Assembly: GCA_023052935.1 (NCBI GenBank)
Contig: CM041294.1
Location: forward strand, 10,650,414 to 10,714,413
Source of the DNA: Piezodorus guildinii
Lineage: Eukaryota > Arthropoda > Insecta > Hemiptera > Pentatomidae
DNA length: 64,000 nt
Reading direction: 5' to 3'
Numbering within the stretch: position 1 is the stretch's first letter; each line of letters starts with the position of its first letter. The notes below the pieces were generated by a model. That model had not been told where the DNA came from, did no database searches, and was given only the letters and a program-made list of their open reading frames with translations. Positions 21,265 through 33,504 of the stretch are shown one piece after another. The translations under genes and the position numbers were made by a program.

Positions 21265-22140
21265 GCTAATCGTTAATGGTTTCAGCTTATCAAGGTAAAG
21301 AAACAAAGTAGCCTTCCATAATTTTGTCGAAAATGTTGCTAACAATTTCTCTAACACCTAACACCTAGGTCGTTCATCGGTTGTACGGGTAAGGTTTTTT
21401 CTAGGTTTTTTTTTTTATTGCCGCTCTACTGTGACGTGGATCCTGCAGATAAGATCTCTTGCAACGAGAACTATCTCATTGCTATTCCGCCCTGCCGACT
21501 GCAATCTAGCAAAGGCTCATGCTATAATCTACTAAACAATAGCGGTTCTGATGCAAGCTCGGGTCCAAAGGTGGCCCTGATAGTGGGTCAGTAGATCTAG
21601 GTGTGGCGGCAGGGTCTGGGGGTGGCGGGTTCCACTGTCGGTTCAAGGTCCTAGTCCAGCTTATTATCCAGGGAAATTACTAATTTGAGGGCGGGATTAA
21701 GAGTTTCGCAAACCATAAGGAGGCGATCACAATCGAAATGATCCCGTTTAAGGTCAGGAGAGTAAACAATTTCTCTAGAACTGAACTGATATCCATCAGG
21801 GTAAAGGCTGGCCTATATATTAAAGTTATGTGTCTGGGCCGCCGCTACAGCTTACCTTCAACCTCGGTTATTGATATGAGCTTATTTAGCTACGGCCAGA
21901 GGTCTGGGTGGCTGGGTGGGTTAACGCGCGTGAGCACTCCTTGCGTTGTCTAGAAATCTGGTAGTATAATTAGGGATAGCTAAAATAATTACGAGTTCGC
22001 GTTTCTTAGGCGCAGTTCTTGCTATTGAAGCAGGGGTAAATAAAAAAGCTTACACACTGCCGTATTAACCATGCTGAAAAGTATACATTACACTAGAGAG
22101 ACTCTCTCGCTCTTCAGAAAATAGTTTTAGTCGAATTCTC
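21265..22140. other. Unassigned, partly GC-balanced spacer
   Basis: Includes G-rich 'gtgtggcggcagggtctggg' near 21600. No domain in the ~70-codon frame at 21738-21953. No repeat match found. Confidence 0.35.
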
Positions 22141-22146
22141 GAGAGG

Positions 22147-22620
22147 GGAGCCCGTGGCTGATTGGCTAGCGCGCTAGTCTCTCACGCTAAAGGTTAATAA
22201 AATAAAATAATAAAGTTTACGACAGCCGGAGTAATTACCAAGCTCAGCTCGTGGCTATTATAATGTACTGCTTCGGCTGTCTGCTTTGTCACTGACTGCC
22301 AGCTTGGGCTAGGGTTAATGAAATCATTTGCGAAGAAAAATCATGAGATATCAGGAATGCGAGTTTAACTGAGTTGAGATGCTTAGAGCATAACTGACTG
22401 ATCTAGTAGTGGACCCAGAAGCAGTTTTTTTTTCCACGAGAATATTGTTTTATCGATGGGATAGAGAGAGGTAATAGAAAAGGCTGAGTGGCTATCGCAC
22501 TACTCTTCTACGCCCAAGGTTGTGAGTTCGAATCCCAGTCCAGAGGGACTTTTTCAAGCATTTAATAAATGAGGATTCACTCACAGCCTCTCCCCCGGGT
22601 ATGTGAAACGCGTAAGGTCT
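22147..22620 (+). repeat. Repeat F plus SINE family B head
   Basis: 22147-22200 is a SINE B head fragment ('agcccgtggctgattggcta'). 22205-22470 is a ~260 bp unit ('gacagccggagtaattacc' to 'gatagagagagg') that is the reverse complement of 51311-51560. It is followed immediately at 22480 by a second SINE B sequence with B box 'gtgagttcgaatcccagtcc'. The same order at both loci means repeat F and SINE B moved or duplicated together. Confidence 0.65.
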
Positions 22621-22899
22621 TCGTGACCACTCACAAAATTAGGCGTTGGGGATTGATGATCCTACTATATAAAATACATGAGTCCGTGAGTGTAATCTCC
22701 CAGGAGGTTACAATGCGAGGCCCAGGGCCTACAAGGCCTGTCGCGCCACTGGAAGAAGAAGCAGAATTCTCAAGATATGTCAGCGAAACCTCCAAGAAAA
22801 GGATATCGAATGTTAACAGCCTTCTATTGCACAACGTAATATATTTATTTATTTCCACGAAATATCTAATTATTTATAGCTATTAACCAACTTAATTGT

Positions 22900-23195
22900 T
22901 TCTTTATTCATTTAACGTCATATTATATTGCTATGGTTAATTATTCGATGGGACAGTGGAATTCCTTTACTTTATTTTACTTATCCAGGTTTACTAAGGA
23001 TAGGGATCTGTTCTTAGTTACCGACATCGCACACCGGGGTCACCAATTTACGCTCCCTCCGAAGTGCAACTTAACTGAGGCTTTGTTACTTCCATTAAAA
23101 ATCCTAGGACCACGTGTCAGGTTTGAACCCGTGACTTTGGATATAAAAAGCTGTTATGCTGCCAATTTAGAACAGGTGACCTATATTAACTCACT
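22900..23195 (-). mobile_element. SINE family A copy, diverged
   Basis: Minus-strand copy with head 'aggtcacctgttctaaattg', B box complement 'caggtttgaacccgtgac' and a tail at the left end ('tttattcatttaacgtca'). Scattered mutations; no TSD recognised. Confidence 0.8.
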
Positions 23196-23199
23196 TTAA

Positions 23200-23445
23200 A
23201 TACACATAAATAGTGATAAAATTATTAATTATTTTGATATCCTTATAAAAAATTAAATATTTATGGAGAAATAAATAGGATTAAGATACTAAACCCGAGG
23301 ATCGTGCAGGACTTAAAAAAATATGTATATGTCCAATGCTGAGATATAAAAGAGTTTCTGAGTGTAGGGTTCTATTAAATTAGTTATTAAAGATGGCTAT
23401 ATATTGTTTTAGAATTTTAGTTCAATTATTGGAATTGGTAATTAT

Positions 23446-23495
<50 letters not shown>

Positions 23496-23720
23496 TTTCA
23501 ATCAAAGAATGAGAATAATGTAAAGACTAATAATATAAAGATATTTTTGTTTATGATATGTTCAATATGCCTCAATAGAAGTAAAAATCATAACCTTCTA
23601 TTCTTCTTTAATCATAACCTTTCTCAAACACAAATAACAAAAAAATGAAGTCATGAAAAAAAAAAATGAGAAGCAATATAGAGTCCATAATATATAAATG
23701 TTAAAAAAAAACTTAATTTG
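23200..23720. other. AT-rich spacer with (TA)n at 23449-23490
   Basis: About 21 TA units, otherwise featureless AT-rich DNA with A runs at 23640-23670 and 23700. Confidence 0.6.
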
Positions 23721-23724
23721 AATT

Positions 23725-24240
23725 TTATATACTAAAGAACGCTCTAACCTTCCACTTAATTACAAAAGACTCATTTATATGAACATCATAAAACCGATAT
23801 GGACTTACGGAGCAGGGCTATGGGGCTCTACTAAACCATCCAATTCCTCTCGTATCAAATCCTTGCAATCCAAAATCCTTCGGAAAATTGAGCAATCCTC
23901 CTTATTTTGTCAAAAACACACTCATTCATAAAGACCTTAATATTCCATATGTTGTTGACTTAGCCCGAACCAGGTTTCTCAACTCGATTCCCACTACAAT
24001 CCATTAGTTTCAATCCTTGCTTCCTCTTCAATCCCTGACAATCCTCCGAGGCGTCTGAAAAGAAGATGGCCACGGGACCTTCTAGTTTAGAATATTTTTA
24101 GAGTGCTGCCACTGGGTAGTGTCTCTACATGTATTTCATGACAGTTTTATATATTACCATAACATTTACTAGATGTGTTTTTATTTAATACAGTTACAAT
24201 GATAATAAAAATAAAATAAAAAAATATATATATATATAAT
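23725..24240 (+). pseudogene. Jockey-type polymerase 3' end, truncated
   Basis: The plus strand encodes with frameshifts the C-terminal region seen in the full Jockey at 43356-43700: pieces equivalent to 'IIKPIWTYGAGLWGSTKPSN', 'LQSKILRKIE', 'LIHKDLNIPYVVDLARTR', 'PPRRLKRRWPRDLLV'. A stop at ~24088 is followed by an AT-rich 3' UTR with 'aataaaataaaa' at ~24205-24220. It is 5'-truncated, the usual product of incomplete target-primed reverse transcription. Confidence 0.8.
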
Positions 24241-24999
24241 AAAGATGTATTGGAAGGTAGTATTTATTTATATTATAGAGACATTAAACTTTGAGATTAT
24301 ATTATAAAGACATTCCACTGCTATTAAGATCGTTATCAAAGCTATAATGTGGCTATCTGTCGTCGGATCAGCGAGTCCGAATCAACTTCCTTTGAGGTCG
24401 CTAATATATACTTAATAGTATCTCTTATAATATAAAATGTTTTCTGAATCTAAGAAAACATCAGATTATTTAACTTGACATGATACCATTTTAAAAAGAA
24501 ATGATCTTAATTCTGATTTTCAATATTTTCTAATTTTAGACAGACAGTTTCGGACCTAGGCCGTGTAATCACGAGGAGAATAAACTCGAGATCCTCCATT
24601 ATCGTTATAGCATAGAGACATCACTCCAGAGCTGAATGGGCCACTAGATGTCCGGCGCGTCTTAAAGTACTCAGGGCTAGGACATGGGTGTATTTATGTT
24701 AAATTTAATCTTAAAAAAGTCGGTTAGACAATTGCAAGATTTGGATTGATAGCCATTGGATTGGTAGCCTAGCGCACTAACCATATATCTCAATATATAT
24801 ATATATATATTAATATATATATTTATTATATATATATTTACCTTTTTACTCAACATTTTATTCACACCTGTAAAAAATTGCAATAAGCCATGTGTTTAAA
24901 TCTAAGGTAACACTGCCCACGCCAGGCATGAGGGAGACAGCACCCAGTGGGGCATCCTCCTCCGATTAAGCAGGACTATATTTTCAGGTCCGGAGGTCC
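24241..24999. other. Spacer, no gene seen
   Basis: A degenerate TA-rich run lies at 24792-24840. About 24540-24670 and 24895-25000 are more GC-rich ('acactgcccacgccaggcat') but unassigned. Confidence 0.35.
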
Positions 25000-25013
25000 C
25001 TCATCCTACTCCT

Positions 25014-25246
25014 ATTTGTTTTGTTTATTTATTTAACGTCACTTTAGGCTACTATGGCTAATCGGACGATGCTACAGTGAGAGTCCTTAATTTTGCCTAT
25101 CCAGGTTTTATTATAATAGGGATCTTTAACGAGTACCTGACATCGCCATTAAAAGACCCATTAAAAAATCCTAGGGCCACCTACAGATTTGAACCCGCGA
25201 TCTTTGGCATATAAAGCTGTTATGCTAGTCACACGCTATGGTGGCT
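25014..25246 (-). mobile_element. SINE family A copy with 14-bp TSD
   Basis: Flanked by CTCATCCTACTCCT at 25000-25013 and 25247-25260. An internal deletion has removed part of the body ('catcgccattaaaagaccca'). B box complement 'gatttgaacccgcgatc' is retained. The tail lies at the left. A perfect TSD indicates a fairly young insertion. Confidence 0.9.
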
Positions 25247-25274
25247 CTCATCCTACTCCTTTTCAGCCTACACT

Positions 25275-25865
25275 GAGTTATGGACGGTATGCCAGTTGTA
25301 GCCATGTTTTGCACAAGTTTGTTGATGTGTCCATTTAGTTTGTCGTAAAATCGTTTGTAAGTTGATCGAATGTGGTTTGCTGTAGTCGGAATACGTAAGT
25401 CAGTATGAAGGGTATCGTTTGATACATATGGTGGTGAGTTCGTTGCCAGTCTTAAAAATTGCCATTGAAAGGTTTGTATTCTTCGTATGTGTGTCTTCTT
25501 AGCAGGTCTGTATATTTCGCAAGCGAGTCCATATTGGTTTTAATAAATGAGTGTATACATTAAGTTTCTTTTGGTGGATAATTTAGAAAGTGTACATGGT
25601 ATCGAATATAAAAATATTAGTCGGAAGTTTAGCGTTTTACGTTTAGTCTTAACATGTGGGCCCCATGTCAACCTTTTGTGTTTGATTGTTGTATCGAGTG
25701 ATTGCCTGTGTAAAGTGGAGGGCAGTTTCTAAGAGTAAATATAACATGTTTTGACTTGTCATGTTTTTTTTTTGTTCTTAACATCCATTCCTTATATATG
25801 CTATAGTGTCCTAGCTGTGGTATACAATAGTATCGGGTCTGTAAGAGGAAGGGAACCCCACCGAG
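25275..25865 (-). pseudogene. Jockey-like polymerase 3' region, decayed
   Basis: The minus strand reads, in fragments, 'SKHVIFTLRNCPPLY', 'YQNQYGLACEIY', 'THIRRIQTFQWQFLR' and 'PYVSNDTLHTDL', parallel to 'KHVTFTLRRNSCPPVY', 'QSKVLRTIVNAPYYVSNYTLHHDL' in the full-length Jockey. Broken by indels and stops, with no intact end. Confidence 0.65.
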
Positions 25866-25879
25866 CGGGCACATCTTAT

Positions 25880-26380
25880 ATATAAATTAGGAACCCGAAA
25901 ATTGAGATAACAAATCCGGCGGCTGTCCGTGATCTCAGCCACCTTGTTCACCGATGTTATCCTACTAGACCATTCGTAGATCATGGAAGTTATTTTTTAA
26001 AATAATATTCTACTTAATTTATTTCGATTCTCCTGAAAATCTCTGGATATTTATCGTAGTTAGTTGATAATTGCCTGCCCCCGATTAGCCTCCTTCGACA
26101 CCCACCGGTAGCCCAAGGCTGTGACGCCCCAGAGGCTCGCCCGCTTCTCGCGTGTTTATTCCATTACGAAATGGTGGAGATGATGTTAATAATATCTATC
26201 CAGCTCTGCGATCCGTCTTGCTACATCGGATGAAGACCTTGTAATGTATTCACTGATGGCTCCCCTATGGCTGTATTATATCTAATTGTGAGCAGCATCT
26301 ACGCCGTGCTCATCTCTGGAGGCCACGCTAGGCATATACGCCCTAAAAACCTAGTGCAGTTGAATCCATGAAGGTTCCTG
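25880..26380. other. GC-balanced island, unassigned
   Basis: About 26080-26390 lacks homopolymers and repeat matches ('cgccccagaggctcgcccgc'). No reading frame or RNA fold can be supported. Confidence 0.35.
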
Positions 26381-26384
26381 CTCA

Positions 26385-27260
26385 TAAGTATTAAAAACAT
26401 TCGGTGCGGGAAACACAAGAATTTCACTTACCTCTATTCTTAAAATCAATTTAAGAATTTTTAAATACATTCAGAGATAAAATAAATCGTTAAAGAATGA
26501 AATTAAATTGAATTTCAATAGAAACATGTGTTTTATTAAATAATCTTATTTTTATCTACAACAATCAGTTAGTTTTATCCGCTCTTCATCACTATCCATT
26601 AACCTTTAAAATCCAATGTATTAGATAATATTTTTTCTAAAATCTTTAGCTAGCCAACGGCATATTATACATGTGCGAGTATATTACTATTATTCTGTTT
26701 AAAAACACAAAAATTAAATACAAAAATATATTTGCACTTTTCTCCTTTAGTTGTTTACCAAATTCGCTCAACTTGCATATTTATCCGTTATTTATCAATG
26801 CTGACATGACGATGTTAAAACATTAAAGGTACTTTAGAGAAAGAAAATATCGGCATTTAAGCCCTGTCAGACTATTTTAATCAGAATGAAACCTACATCA
26901 TATTAAAGCCCATCGAATTTTACATCGATGTAGCGAGTTTAATCAAAATCGTTAGAGCCGATTTTGAGAAAATGCATGGTATAAAGTAGAACTCCTGGTC
27001 AGCTGATTTTGATGAAAAAGTTTCTGTAACTCTCGGACGTACAGTTGTCTTAAATATTAAATTTCAGTTTCATAGGACTTTTAGTTTTTGTCCGGGAGTT
27101 ACCACACACACACAGACCTTTTTGCGGGACTTGGTTATTTGGACTCAGGGGATCCTAAAACATGAATTTCCGTTGAAAACTGGAATTCGAAAATTGTCAC
27201 GATCGCAATACATTCCCTTACAATATATTTCAAATATATATGAAGTGAAAGTAAAAAGCA
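26385..27260 (+). mobile_element. Element X left arm (single arm)
   Basis: Begins 'cattcggtgcgggaaacaca', runs collinearly with the left arm through 'cacacacacagaccttttt' and ends at the central 'gaagtgaaagtaaaa'. It includes the uninterrupted site corresponding to the foldback insertion (about 26481-26495). The following 27265-27510 resembles an older, partial left arm. Confidence 0.8.
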
Positions 27261-27507
27261 TATTCAGTTTTGTTGAAAACTGTTATGTCTTAAAAACATA
27301 ACATTGTTATCTACAAAAATCACAAAATTTGATGCCTCATATATTTTACATTACTTTCTGTGGGATAAGATAATTTTTGTATTTTAATGGTTAGGATTCA
27401 AGCTGTATATTACGTATCGCCATTACTATTCCTATGCTTGAAAAAAAAAATTATTTAAAAATTATTTTTTCTCATATCTCCTCTTTATTCTATGATTTAA
27501 TCCAAAA

Positions 27508-27772
27508 GGATCACCTGTAGCAGGGTGGTTTCTCTACTAAAGGTCACGAGTTAAAACCCTCAGGTGGTCCTAGAATTTTTTAACGGGAGTTAACAATCCT
27601 TAGTTATGCCGTCCTATGGAGGGAACGTTAAATGGTGGTCCCGAGCCTGTGAGATGTCAGGTACTCGTTAAAGATCCCTAACATAATTAGACCTGGATAG
27701 GCAAAATTTAGGACACCAACCGTAGCATCGTCCGATTAGCCATAGTAGCATAAAGTGACGTTAAATGAACAA
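27508..27772 (+). mobile_element. SINE family A copy, near full length
   Basis: Head 'aggatcacctgtagcagggt', degenerate B box 'cacgagttaaaaccctc', body with 'agacctggataggcaaaatt' and 'catcgtccgattagccatag', tail 'ttaaatgaacaaaca'. Confidence 0.85.
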
Positions 27773-28203
27773 ACATTCCGAAGTCTTTCGAATTCATTTT
27801 ACATTCCGCCTACGATTTCGCAGACCTGCTCGGACGATGCTAAGACGAAGATCACGCTCCCGCCCCGCAGATTTGCACGAGGCTTGCCTAACCTAGCCCA
27901 GAGAGAGCCACTAATAAAGCAGGCATTAGCTTTCTGATTGCCGGGTTCTAGACATTCAGTGTTCGTGATTAATTTCCCGAGGGCCTATTAACCTGGGAGT
28001 ATCGATTAGCGGGCTAAAGGTCGAGCTATTGAGTAGATCGATTATTTCAATTCCATCTTCACGGTGTGACCTTATCAGCGCTGATAGCATCGTGTCATAA
28101 CCTGATGCGCTGAGGATTCATTCTTTCATTCCACTGCAACGTATTCCTGTCCCTCCGGATGTTTTTATTTTTTATTTATTAATTTATTGAAATTTAAAAT
28201 CCT
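27773..28203. other. GC-balanced island, unassigned
   Basis: Unique-looking sequence such as 'cctatcagcgctgatagcat'-type short palindromes near 28070-28095 (cttatcagcgctgatagc). The 60-codon frame at 27755-27937 overlaps the SINE tail and has no domain. Confidence 0.35.
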
Positions 28204-28485
28204 TATTGTTGTTTATTTATTTAACGTCACTTTATGCTACTATGGCTAATCGGACGATGCTACAGTGGGAGTCCTAAATTTTGCCTATCCAGGTTTTATT
28301 AGAATAGGGATCTTTAACGAGTACCTGACATCGCACAGCCACGGGACCAACTTTTAACGCCAGCTCCAAAGGACGGCATAACTAAGGATTTTTTAATCCC
28401 ATTAAAAATTCCTAGGACCACCTGCGGGTTTGAACCCGAATAGGAGGCTGTTGTGCTAACCACCCAGCTAGAAGTGATCCCGTGA
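28204..28485 (-). mobile_element. SINE family A copy, near full length
   Basis: The plus strand starts 'tgtttatttatttaacgtca' (tail complement) and ends 'ccacccagctagaagtgatc' (head complement). B box complement 'gcgggtttgaacccga' is intact. Low divergence from the 60467 copy. Confidence 0.9.
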
Positions 28486-28624
28486 CATTTTTTATGTAAG
28501 TGATATTTTGAGATATTTGTATTATCATATTTCCAAGAAAAAAAAAATAATAATAAAAAAAAACCTTTAAAAATTCATCTATTCCTACGAAAATATTCCT
28601 ATCCAATTATATTTCTAGAAAATA

Positions 28625-29652
28625 GTTAAAAGATATCTTTTTACGCATTTAAGTGCTACTTTTCGATTTTCTATGATTTTCTCAAAACGGCTACAACGAT
28701 TTCCATCAAACATGCTATATCGATGTAAAATTGAATAGGTTATACATTATTGTAATGTAGGTCTCCATTTTCACTTTTCGTTTTACTTTCACTTACTTAT
28801 ATATGAAATTTATTGTAAGGGAAAGTATTGCGATCCTGAAGATTTTCGAATTCCAGTTCGAATAACAGTGTGTGTGTCCTATGTGGTAAGTCCGATGCAA
28901 ACACTAAAGGCCGTATGAAACTGAAATTTCATATTAAATACGCCCGAGATGTTACAGCAACTTTTTCACTAAAATCAGCTGACCGGAAATGCTACTTTAT
29001 ACCACGTATTCTGCATCTTTTTATGATTTTCTCAAAACGGCTACAACGATTTCCATCAAACTTGCTATATCGATGTAAAATTTAATAGGTTATATTGTAA
29101 TGTAGGTCTCATTCCGATTGAAATAGTCTGACAGGGCTTAAATGCTAATAGTTTAAATTGTCTTCCTCTGAAGGACTCTTAATTTTGTAGATTTGAATAA
29201 ATCAGCGATATTTGGTGAGACACCATAACTATCAGTTAGCATTGATAAAACGAAAACAGGTAAATATATAAGTTGAACGAATTCGATATTCAAAGAATGG
29301 AGGAAAGAGAAATAATATTTGTTCATGCAATTTTCGTGTTCAAATGTGTATGTTCAACATTAATATAGACGTATAATATACCATTGTAAAGCTAAATATT
29401 TTAGAAGAAATATCTTTTACACAAAGTTAAAAAACTTAACGGAGGGAGATGAAAAGCGGATGAAGCTGATTGTTGTGGATAATAATATTATAGATCATTT
29501 AGTAGAAATTCAATTTATTTAATTAGTTGCTTTTTTTTCTTTTATGTCGTACAATTTATTTAATTCATTTCTATTTTCATTTTAAAATTCTTTAATTGAT
29601 TTTAACAACAGAGGTCAGTGAAAATCGTGTGTTGCGAGCACCACATTTTTTT
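28625..29652 (+). mobile_element. Element X right arm
   Basis: From the centre ('tttcacttacttatatatga') through 'gtgtgtgtcctatgtggtaa' to the outer end 'cgtgtgttgcgagcaccaca'. Around 28625-28790 an extra copy of the 'gattttctcaaaacggctac' segment precedes the centre, so part of the arm is duplicated. Confidence 0.75.
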
Positions 29653-29665
29653 ATCTAGAACATAT

Positions 29666-30035
29666 GTTTTTGGTCCGATAATATTTGGTCCAATTGATAA
29701 TATTTGAGATGAAGGCCAAGGGGGAGTTTAGAAGGTTGCACAACGCGGAATTGCGGAGTTTGTACCCTGTGAATATAATTGAGTTGATAGCATAGCGGAG
29801 ACTTAAGGCGAGTAAAGTTGTCGGGCTTCGTGTGGAACGGATTCCGAGAAAATTGGTATTCGCTGAACCGTAGGCATCCGAAAGGTAGACCGAAGCGTCG
29901 ATGGGAGGATTGCGTTAAGGCTGATCTCCGGGGCTTGGGCTTGAACGGTGATCATTGGACGAACCTGTGTAAGCGGAATTTGGTGGTATCGGCATCGAAC
30001 CTTCGGTTCGGTAAGCCTATTATTATTATTATTAT
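29666..30035 (+). pseudogene. RTE-type 3' module, 5'-truncated
   Basis: Flanked by TAGAACATAT at 29656-29665 and 30036-30045. Encodes the last part of the module: 'EFRRLHNAELRSLYPVNIIEL', then after a frameshift 'RHPKGRPKRRWEDCVKADLRG' and 'KRNLVVSASNLRFG', followed by an (ATT)n tail at about 30017-30035. It inserted exactly beside the outer end of element X (29652). Confidence 0.85.
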
Positions 30036-30364
30036 TAGAACATATATTTTAAGCGGAACTGAACAAAATTCTTTAAACTTGTTTTAACTCTAACTTTATC
30101 CAATAGCTGAGATCGGTGGGTTTCCGGCATCAGGTTACTTCTCATTGGATTTTGTCCACTCATTAAGAAGACCACCACCAGAACGTGGAGAATGTGACCA
30201 GGCTAGATCTAGCAACATTAATGAGTTTAGTGATCTGCTCCAATCCATCACCAGAGTTCTCATAAATAATTAGGATTCAGGCCCTGAGCTTAATTCATTA
30301 AAACGTGTTAGTCGTACAATGTCAAGGTGGCTGCTCTAACCCAAGAGGCTATAAAAAAAAAATT

Positions 30365-30660
30365 CTATCGTGTCACCTGTAGTATAGTGGTAAAGTAGAC
30401 TTAACAGCCTTCTATACCAGAGGTATGGGGTTCAAACCTGCCAGGTCACCCTAGCATTTTTTTTTTTTTTTTTGGGGGGGATTTAAAAACCTTCTTTTTG
30501 CCGTCTTTTGAAGGGAACGTAAAATGGTATTCCGGAATGAGTGAAATACTCGTTAAGGATCCCTATTCTAACTAAACCTAGATAGGACTACCAGTTTAGC
30601 ATTGTCGGATTAGCCACAATGGCGCTAAATGAATAAACGAACAAACCTACCTGACCAACT
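30365..30660 (+). mobile_element. SINE family A copy
   Basis: Head 'tcacctgtagtatagtggta', B box 'tggggttcaaacctgcc', a T18-G7 homopolymer expansion at about 30452-30480, body, and tail 'aatgaataaacgaacaaac'. Confidence 0.85.
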
Positions 30661-31008
30661 CTCTGTATTTTGCACACCTCGACATTTTACTATCATTTCT
30701 TCTCTTTTTCTTCTATCTTTTTCGATATTTTAAGATATTTATATACCCCGAAAACAATATATTTGATGGCTCCTGGGCCGTTCTCAAGCATATGTTATGT
30801 AGCTGTCGTAAATTGCTTTTATAAAACGATTAAGTAAACATAAATATAATTATTTTAGGACTAGATTAATAAAAACATATAGATATAAAAATAAATAAAA
30901 AAATTTATAATAATTTCTGAATTGTATCTTAATTATGTATTGTAATATTTCACAGATATTTGGGTAAAACGATTACAGTACGATTTTTCAAAGCTTTTAA
31001 AAATCATT
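30661..31008. other. AT-rich spacer, no gene seen
   Basis: No repeat or frame recognised. Confidence 0.45.
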
Positions 31009-31210
31009 TTGTTTATTTATTTAACGTCCCTTTATGCTACTGTGGCTAATCAGACGATGCTACAGTGCCAGTACTTAATTTTGCCTCTTATTAAGAAAGG
31101 GATCTTTAACGAGTACCTGACATCGCACAGGCTCGGGACCACTTTTTAACGTCCCCTTTGAAGGACGGCATAACTGAGGATTTTTTTCTTCCATTAAAAA
31201 ATCCTGTTTG
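31009..31210 (-). mobile_element. SINE family A copy, head missing
   Basis: Tail complement at the left ('tttgtttatttatttaacgt'), body to 'ccattaaaaaatcct'. The tRNA-like head is absent, so it is 5'-truncated. Confidence 0.8.
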
Positions 31211-31305
31211 ATTAATTCTTGACTGTTGATAATTTAAGTTTTCTACTGTTCTTAGGTTTCAGTCGATAAATAAACAATTTTATTTATGCAACGTTACGAG
31301 AATTT

Positions 31306-31560
31306 CATCAAATCACGGAGACTCAAATGGGCGAGTAAAATTGTTGGGCTAGGTGAGGAAGTTCCGAAATGAAACGAAAGGAACTTCCAAATTCCGAGAA
31401 AGTTGGTATTCGCTGATCCGACTGGTAGGCGTCCGAAAGGTAGGCCGAAGCGTCGATGGGAGGATTGCGATAAGGCTGATCTCGGAGGCTTGGGCTTGAG
31501 GGGTGAGCATTTGACGAGTCTGTGCAGGCGAAATTTGATGGTATCGACCCCGAACCTTAC
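31306..31560 (+). pseudogene. RTE-type 3' module fragment with a small internal inverted duplication
   Basis: Encodes 'RRLKWASKIVGLGEE' then 'DPTGRRPKGRPKRRWEDCDKA' and 'CRRNLMVS'. A ~25 bp stretch near 31357-31390 ('gaagttccgaaatgaaacgaaaggaacttc') is an inverted insertion that breaks the frame. No (ATT)n tail; the sequence departs at 'cgaaccttacccc'. Confidence 0.7.
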
Positions 31561-31624
31561 CCCCTTATATAACTTACCCAAAGTATATGAATACAGTACA
31601 CAAGATAACCTTCGCAGTGCCATC

Positions 31625-32160
31625 TAAACTTTATTATAGTGATTGATGATGTTAAATAATGTGTTGAAAGGATACGACTGCTGGCGAAGGAGGGAACTAG
31701 AGGAGAGGTTTCGCAGCATCAACCTCACCAAACCATTCAGTCACTTCTGGGTCGCACCTAAATGAGTCGATGCGCGTCTAGTGTTTTCTAAATTCAGGTG
31801 AATGAATGTTACAAAAGCTTTTTCAATTATCAAAGACACAATAGTCTTGTTACAGGGGTCGGCGAAACTTGAAAGGAATAGCGACTCCATTAGGGCTGTA
31901 AGTAGGGGATGTGATGTGGTCAACGATAGGGCAATATATATCTATATCTATACACTGCTGCCCTGGATCTGCCCACACTATCTTACGCTAAGCCTGAAAT
32001 ATATCTCCCATCTGTACCGCTTTCGTCAGCTCTGGGTGTGTACAACCTCGGGCCAATAATTGACAGCTGTGCGTAGTGTTCATGGTAGGTGGAACTTTAT
32101 TCAGTTGTCTGAAACAGAAATATATAAGAATGGAATGTCTAAAAGATTATAGTTACATAA
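31625..32160. other. Unassigned spacer
   Basis: No recognised repeat; short frames only. Confidence 0.4.
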
Positions 32161-32167
32161 TAAATAT

Positions 32168-33110
32168 AAAAAAATCTGGTGCGCGCAACACACGACTTTC
32201 ACTTACCTCTGTTGTTAAAATCAATTTAAGAATTTTTAAATACATTTAAAGATACAAATAAATTATTAAAGAATTAATAATTTTGAATTTGAATAGAAAC
32301 ATGTGTTATATTAAATAATCTATTATATTTTTATGTACAACAATCAGTTAGTTTTATCGGCTTTTTATCAATCTCCATTAAACATTAAAATTCTGTTTAT
32401 TAGATAATATTATTTCTAAAATCTTTAGCTATCCAACGCTATATTAGATATCTATATTACTATTCTTGTGTTCATAAACACAAAATTGCATACAAAAATA
32501 TGTTTGCACTTTTCTCCTTTATTTGTTAATCAAATTCGCTTAACTTACATATTTACCCATTATTTAACAATAAGATGATGTTCTAATTTTTTTTTAAATC
32601 TACAAAATTTTTTTTTAAATCTACAAAATTATAAATTTTTTTTATAAATATTTTTTTTATAAATAGGCATTTAAGCCCTGTCAGACTATTTCAATCAGAA
32701 TAAAACCTACATCATATTAAAGCCCATCTAATTTTACATCGATATATCGAGTTTAATCAAAATCGTTAGAGCCGTTTTTGAGAAAATCGTAAAAAGGTGC
32801 AAAATGCATAGTATAAAGTAGATCTTCCGGTGAGCTGATTTTGATGAAAAAGTTGCTGTATCATCTCGGACGTATAGTTGTCTTAAATATGAAAATTCAG
32901 TTTCATAGGACTTTTCGTTTTCGCCCGGGAGTTACCACACACGGACACACAGACCAGTTTTCGGGACTTGGTTATTTGGAATTTGGTTAGTTGGAGAAGG
33001 GTCTTTACAAGCATAACATGTATTTCCGTTGAAAACTGGAATTCGAAAATGTTCGCGATCGCAATACTTTCCCTTACGATATATTTCATATTTAGGTAAG
33101 TGAAAGTGAA
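32168..33110 (+). mobile_element. Element X left arm (single arm)
   Basis: Begins 'aatctggtgcgcgcaacaca', the best-preserved left terminus in the window, and runs to the central 'aggtaagtgaaagtgaaaat'. Carries the uninterrupted counterpart of the foldback target near 32257-32272. The frame-like open stretches inside it are shadows. Confidence 0.85.
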
Positions 33111-33244
33111 AATCAGCTATGCTCATCGTACAATTTTCAACGACCGTTTAACTCAAAATCGATTTTATATCTTCATGTTTGGAAGTTAACAGTATAAATA
33201 CTTATCTATAATAATCAAACAAGTTTGTGCGGTTCTCATGACGT

Positions 33245-33420
33245 TCCAGGTTCGTCACCTTTCGCCAGTAATTGTGATTCCAAGTCTCTGAGATGTCAGG
33301 TCCTCGTTAAAGAACCGTATCCTAATTTAAACTGGATAGGCAAAACTTAGGACCTCACTGTAGCATCGTCCGATTAGCCATAGTAGCATAAAGTGACGTT
33401 AAATGAATTTAAAAAAAAGA
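33245..33420 (+). mobile_element. SINE family A copy, 3' half
   Basis: Retains the body from 'gagatgtcaggtcctcgtta' to 'cgtccgattagccatagtag' and an A-rich tail; the head is eroded. Confidence 0.8.
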
Positions 33421-33504
33421 ACCTACTTCAATTAGTATTTCAAAACTTCTGATTGATTCATTAATAATACCTCTTTGAAATTATCCTCATATTTAATACA
33501 TTAT

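Noticed and set aside
22569..22886. 105-codon plus-strand frame
   Set aside because: Begins inside SINE B sequence and shows no domain; probably fortuitous.
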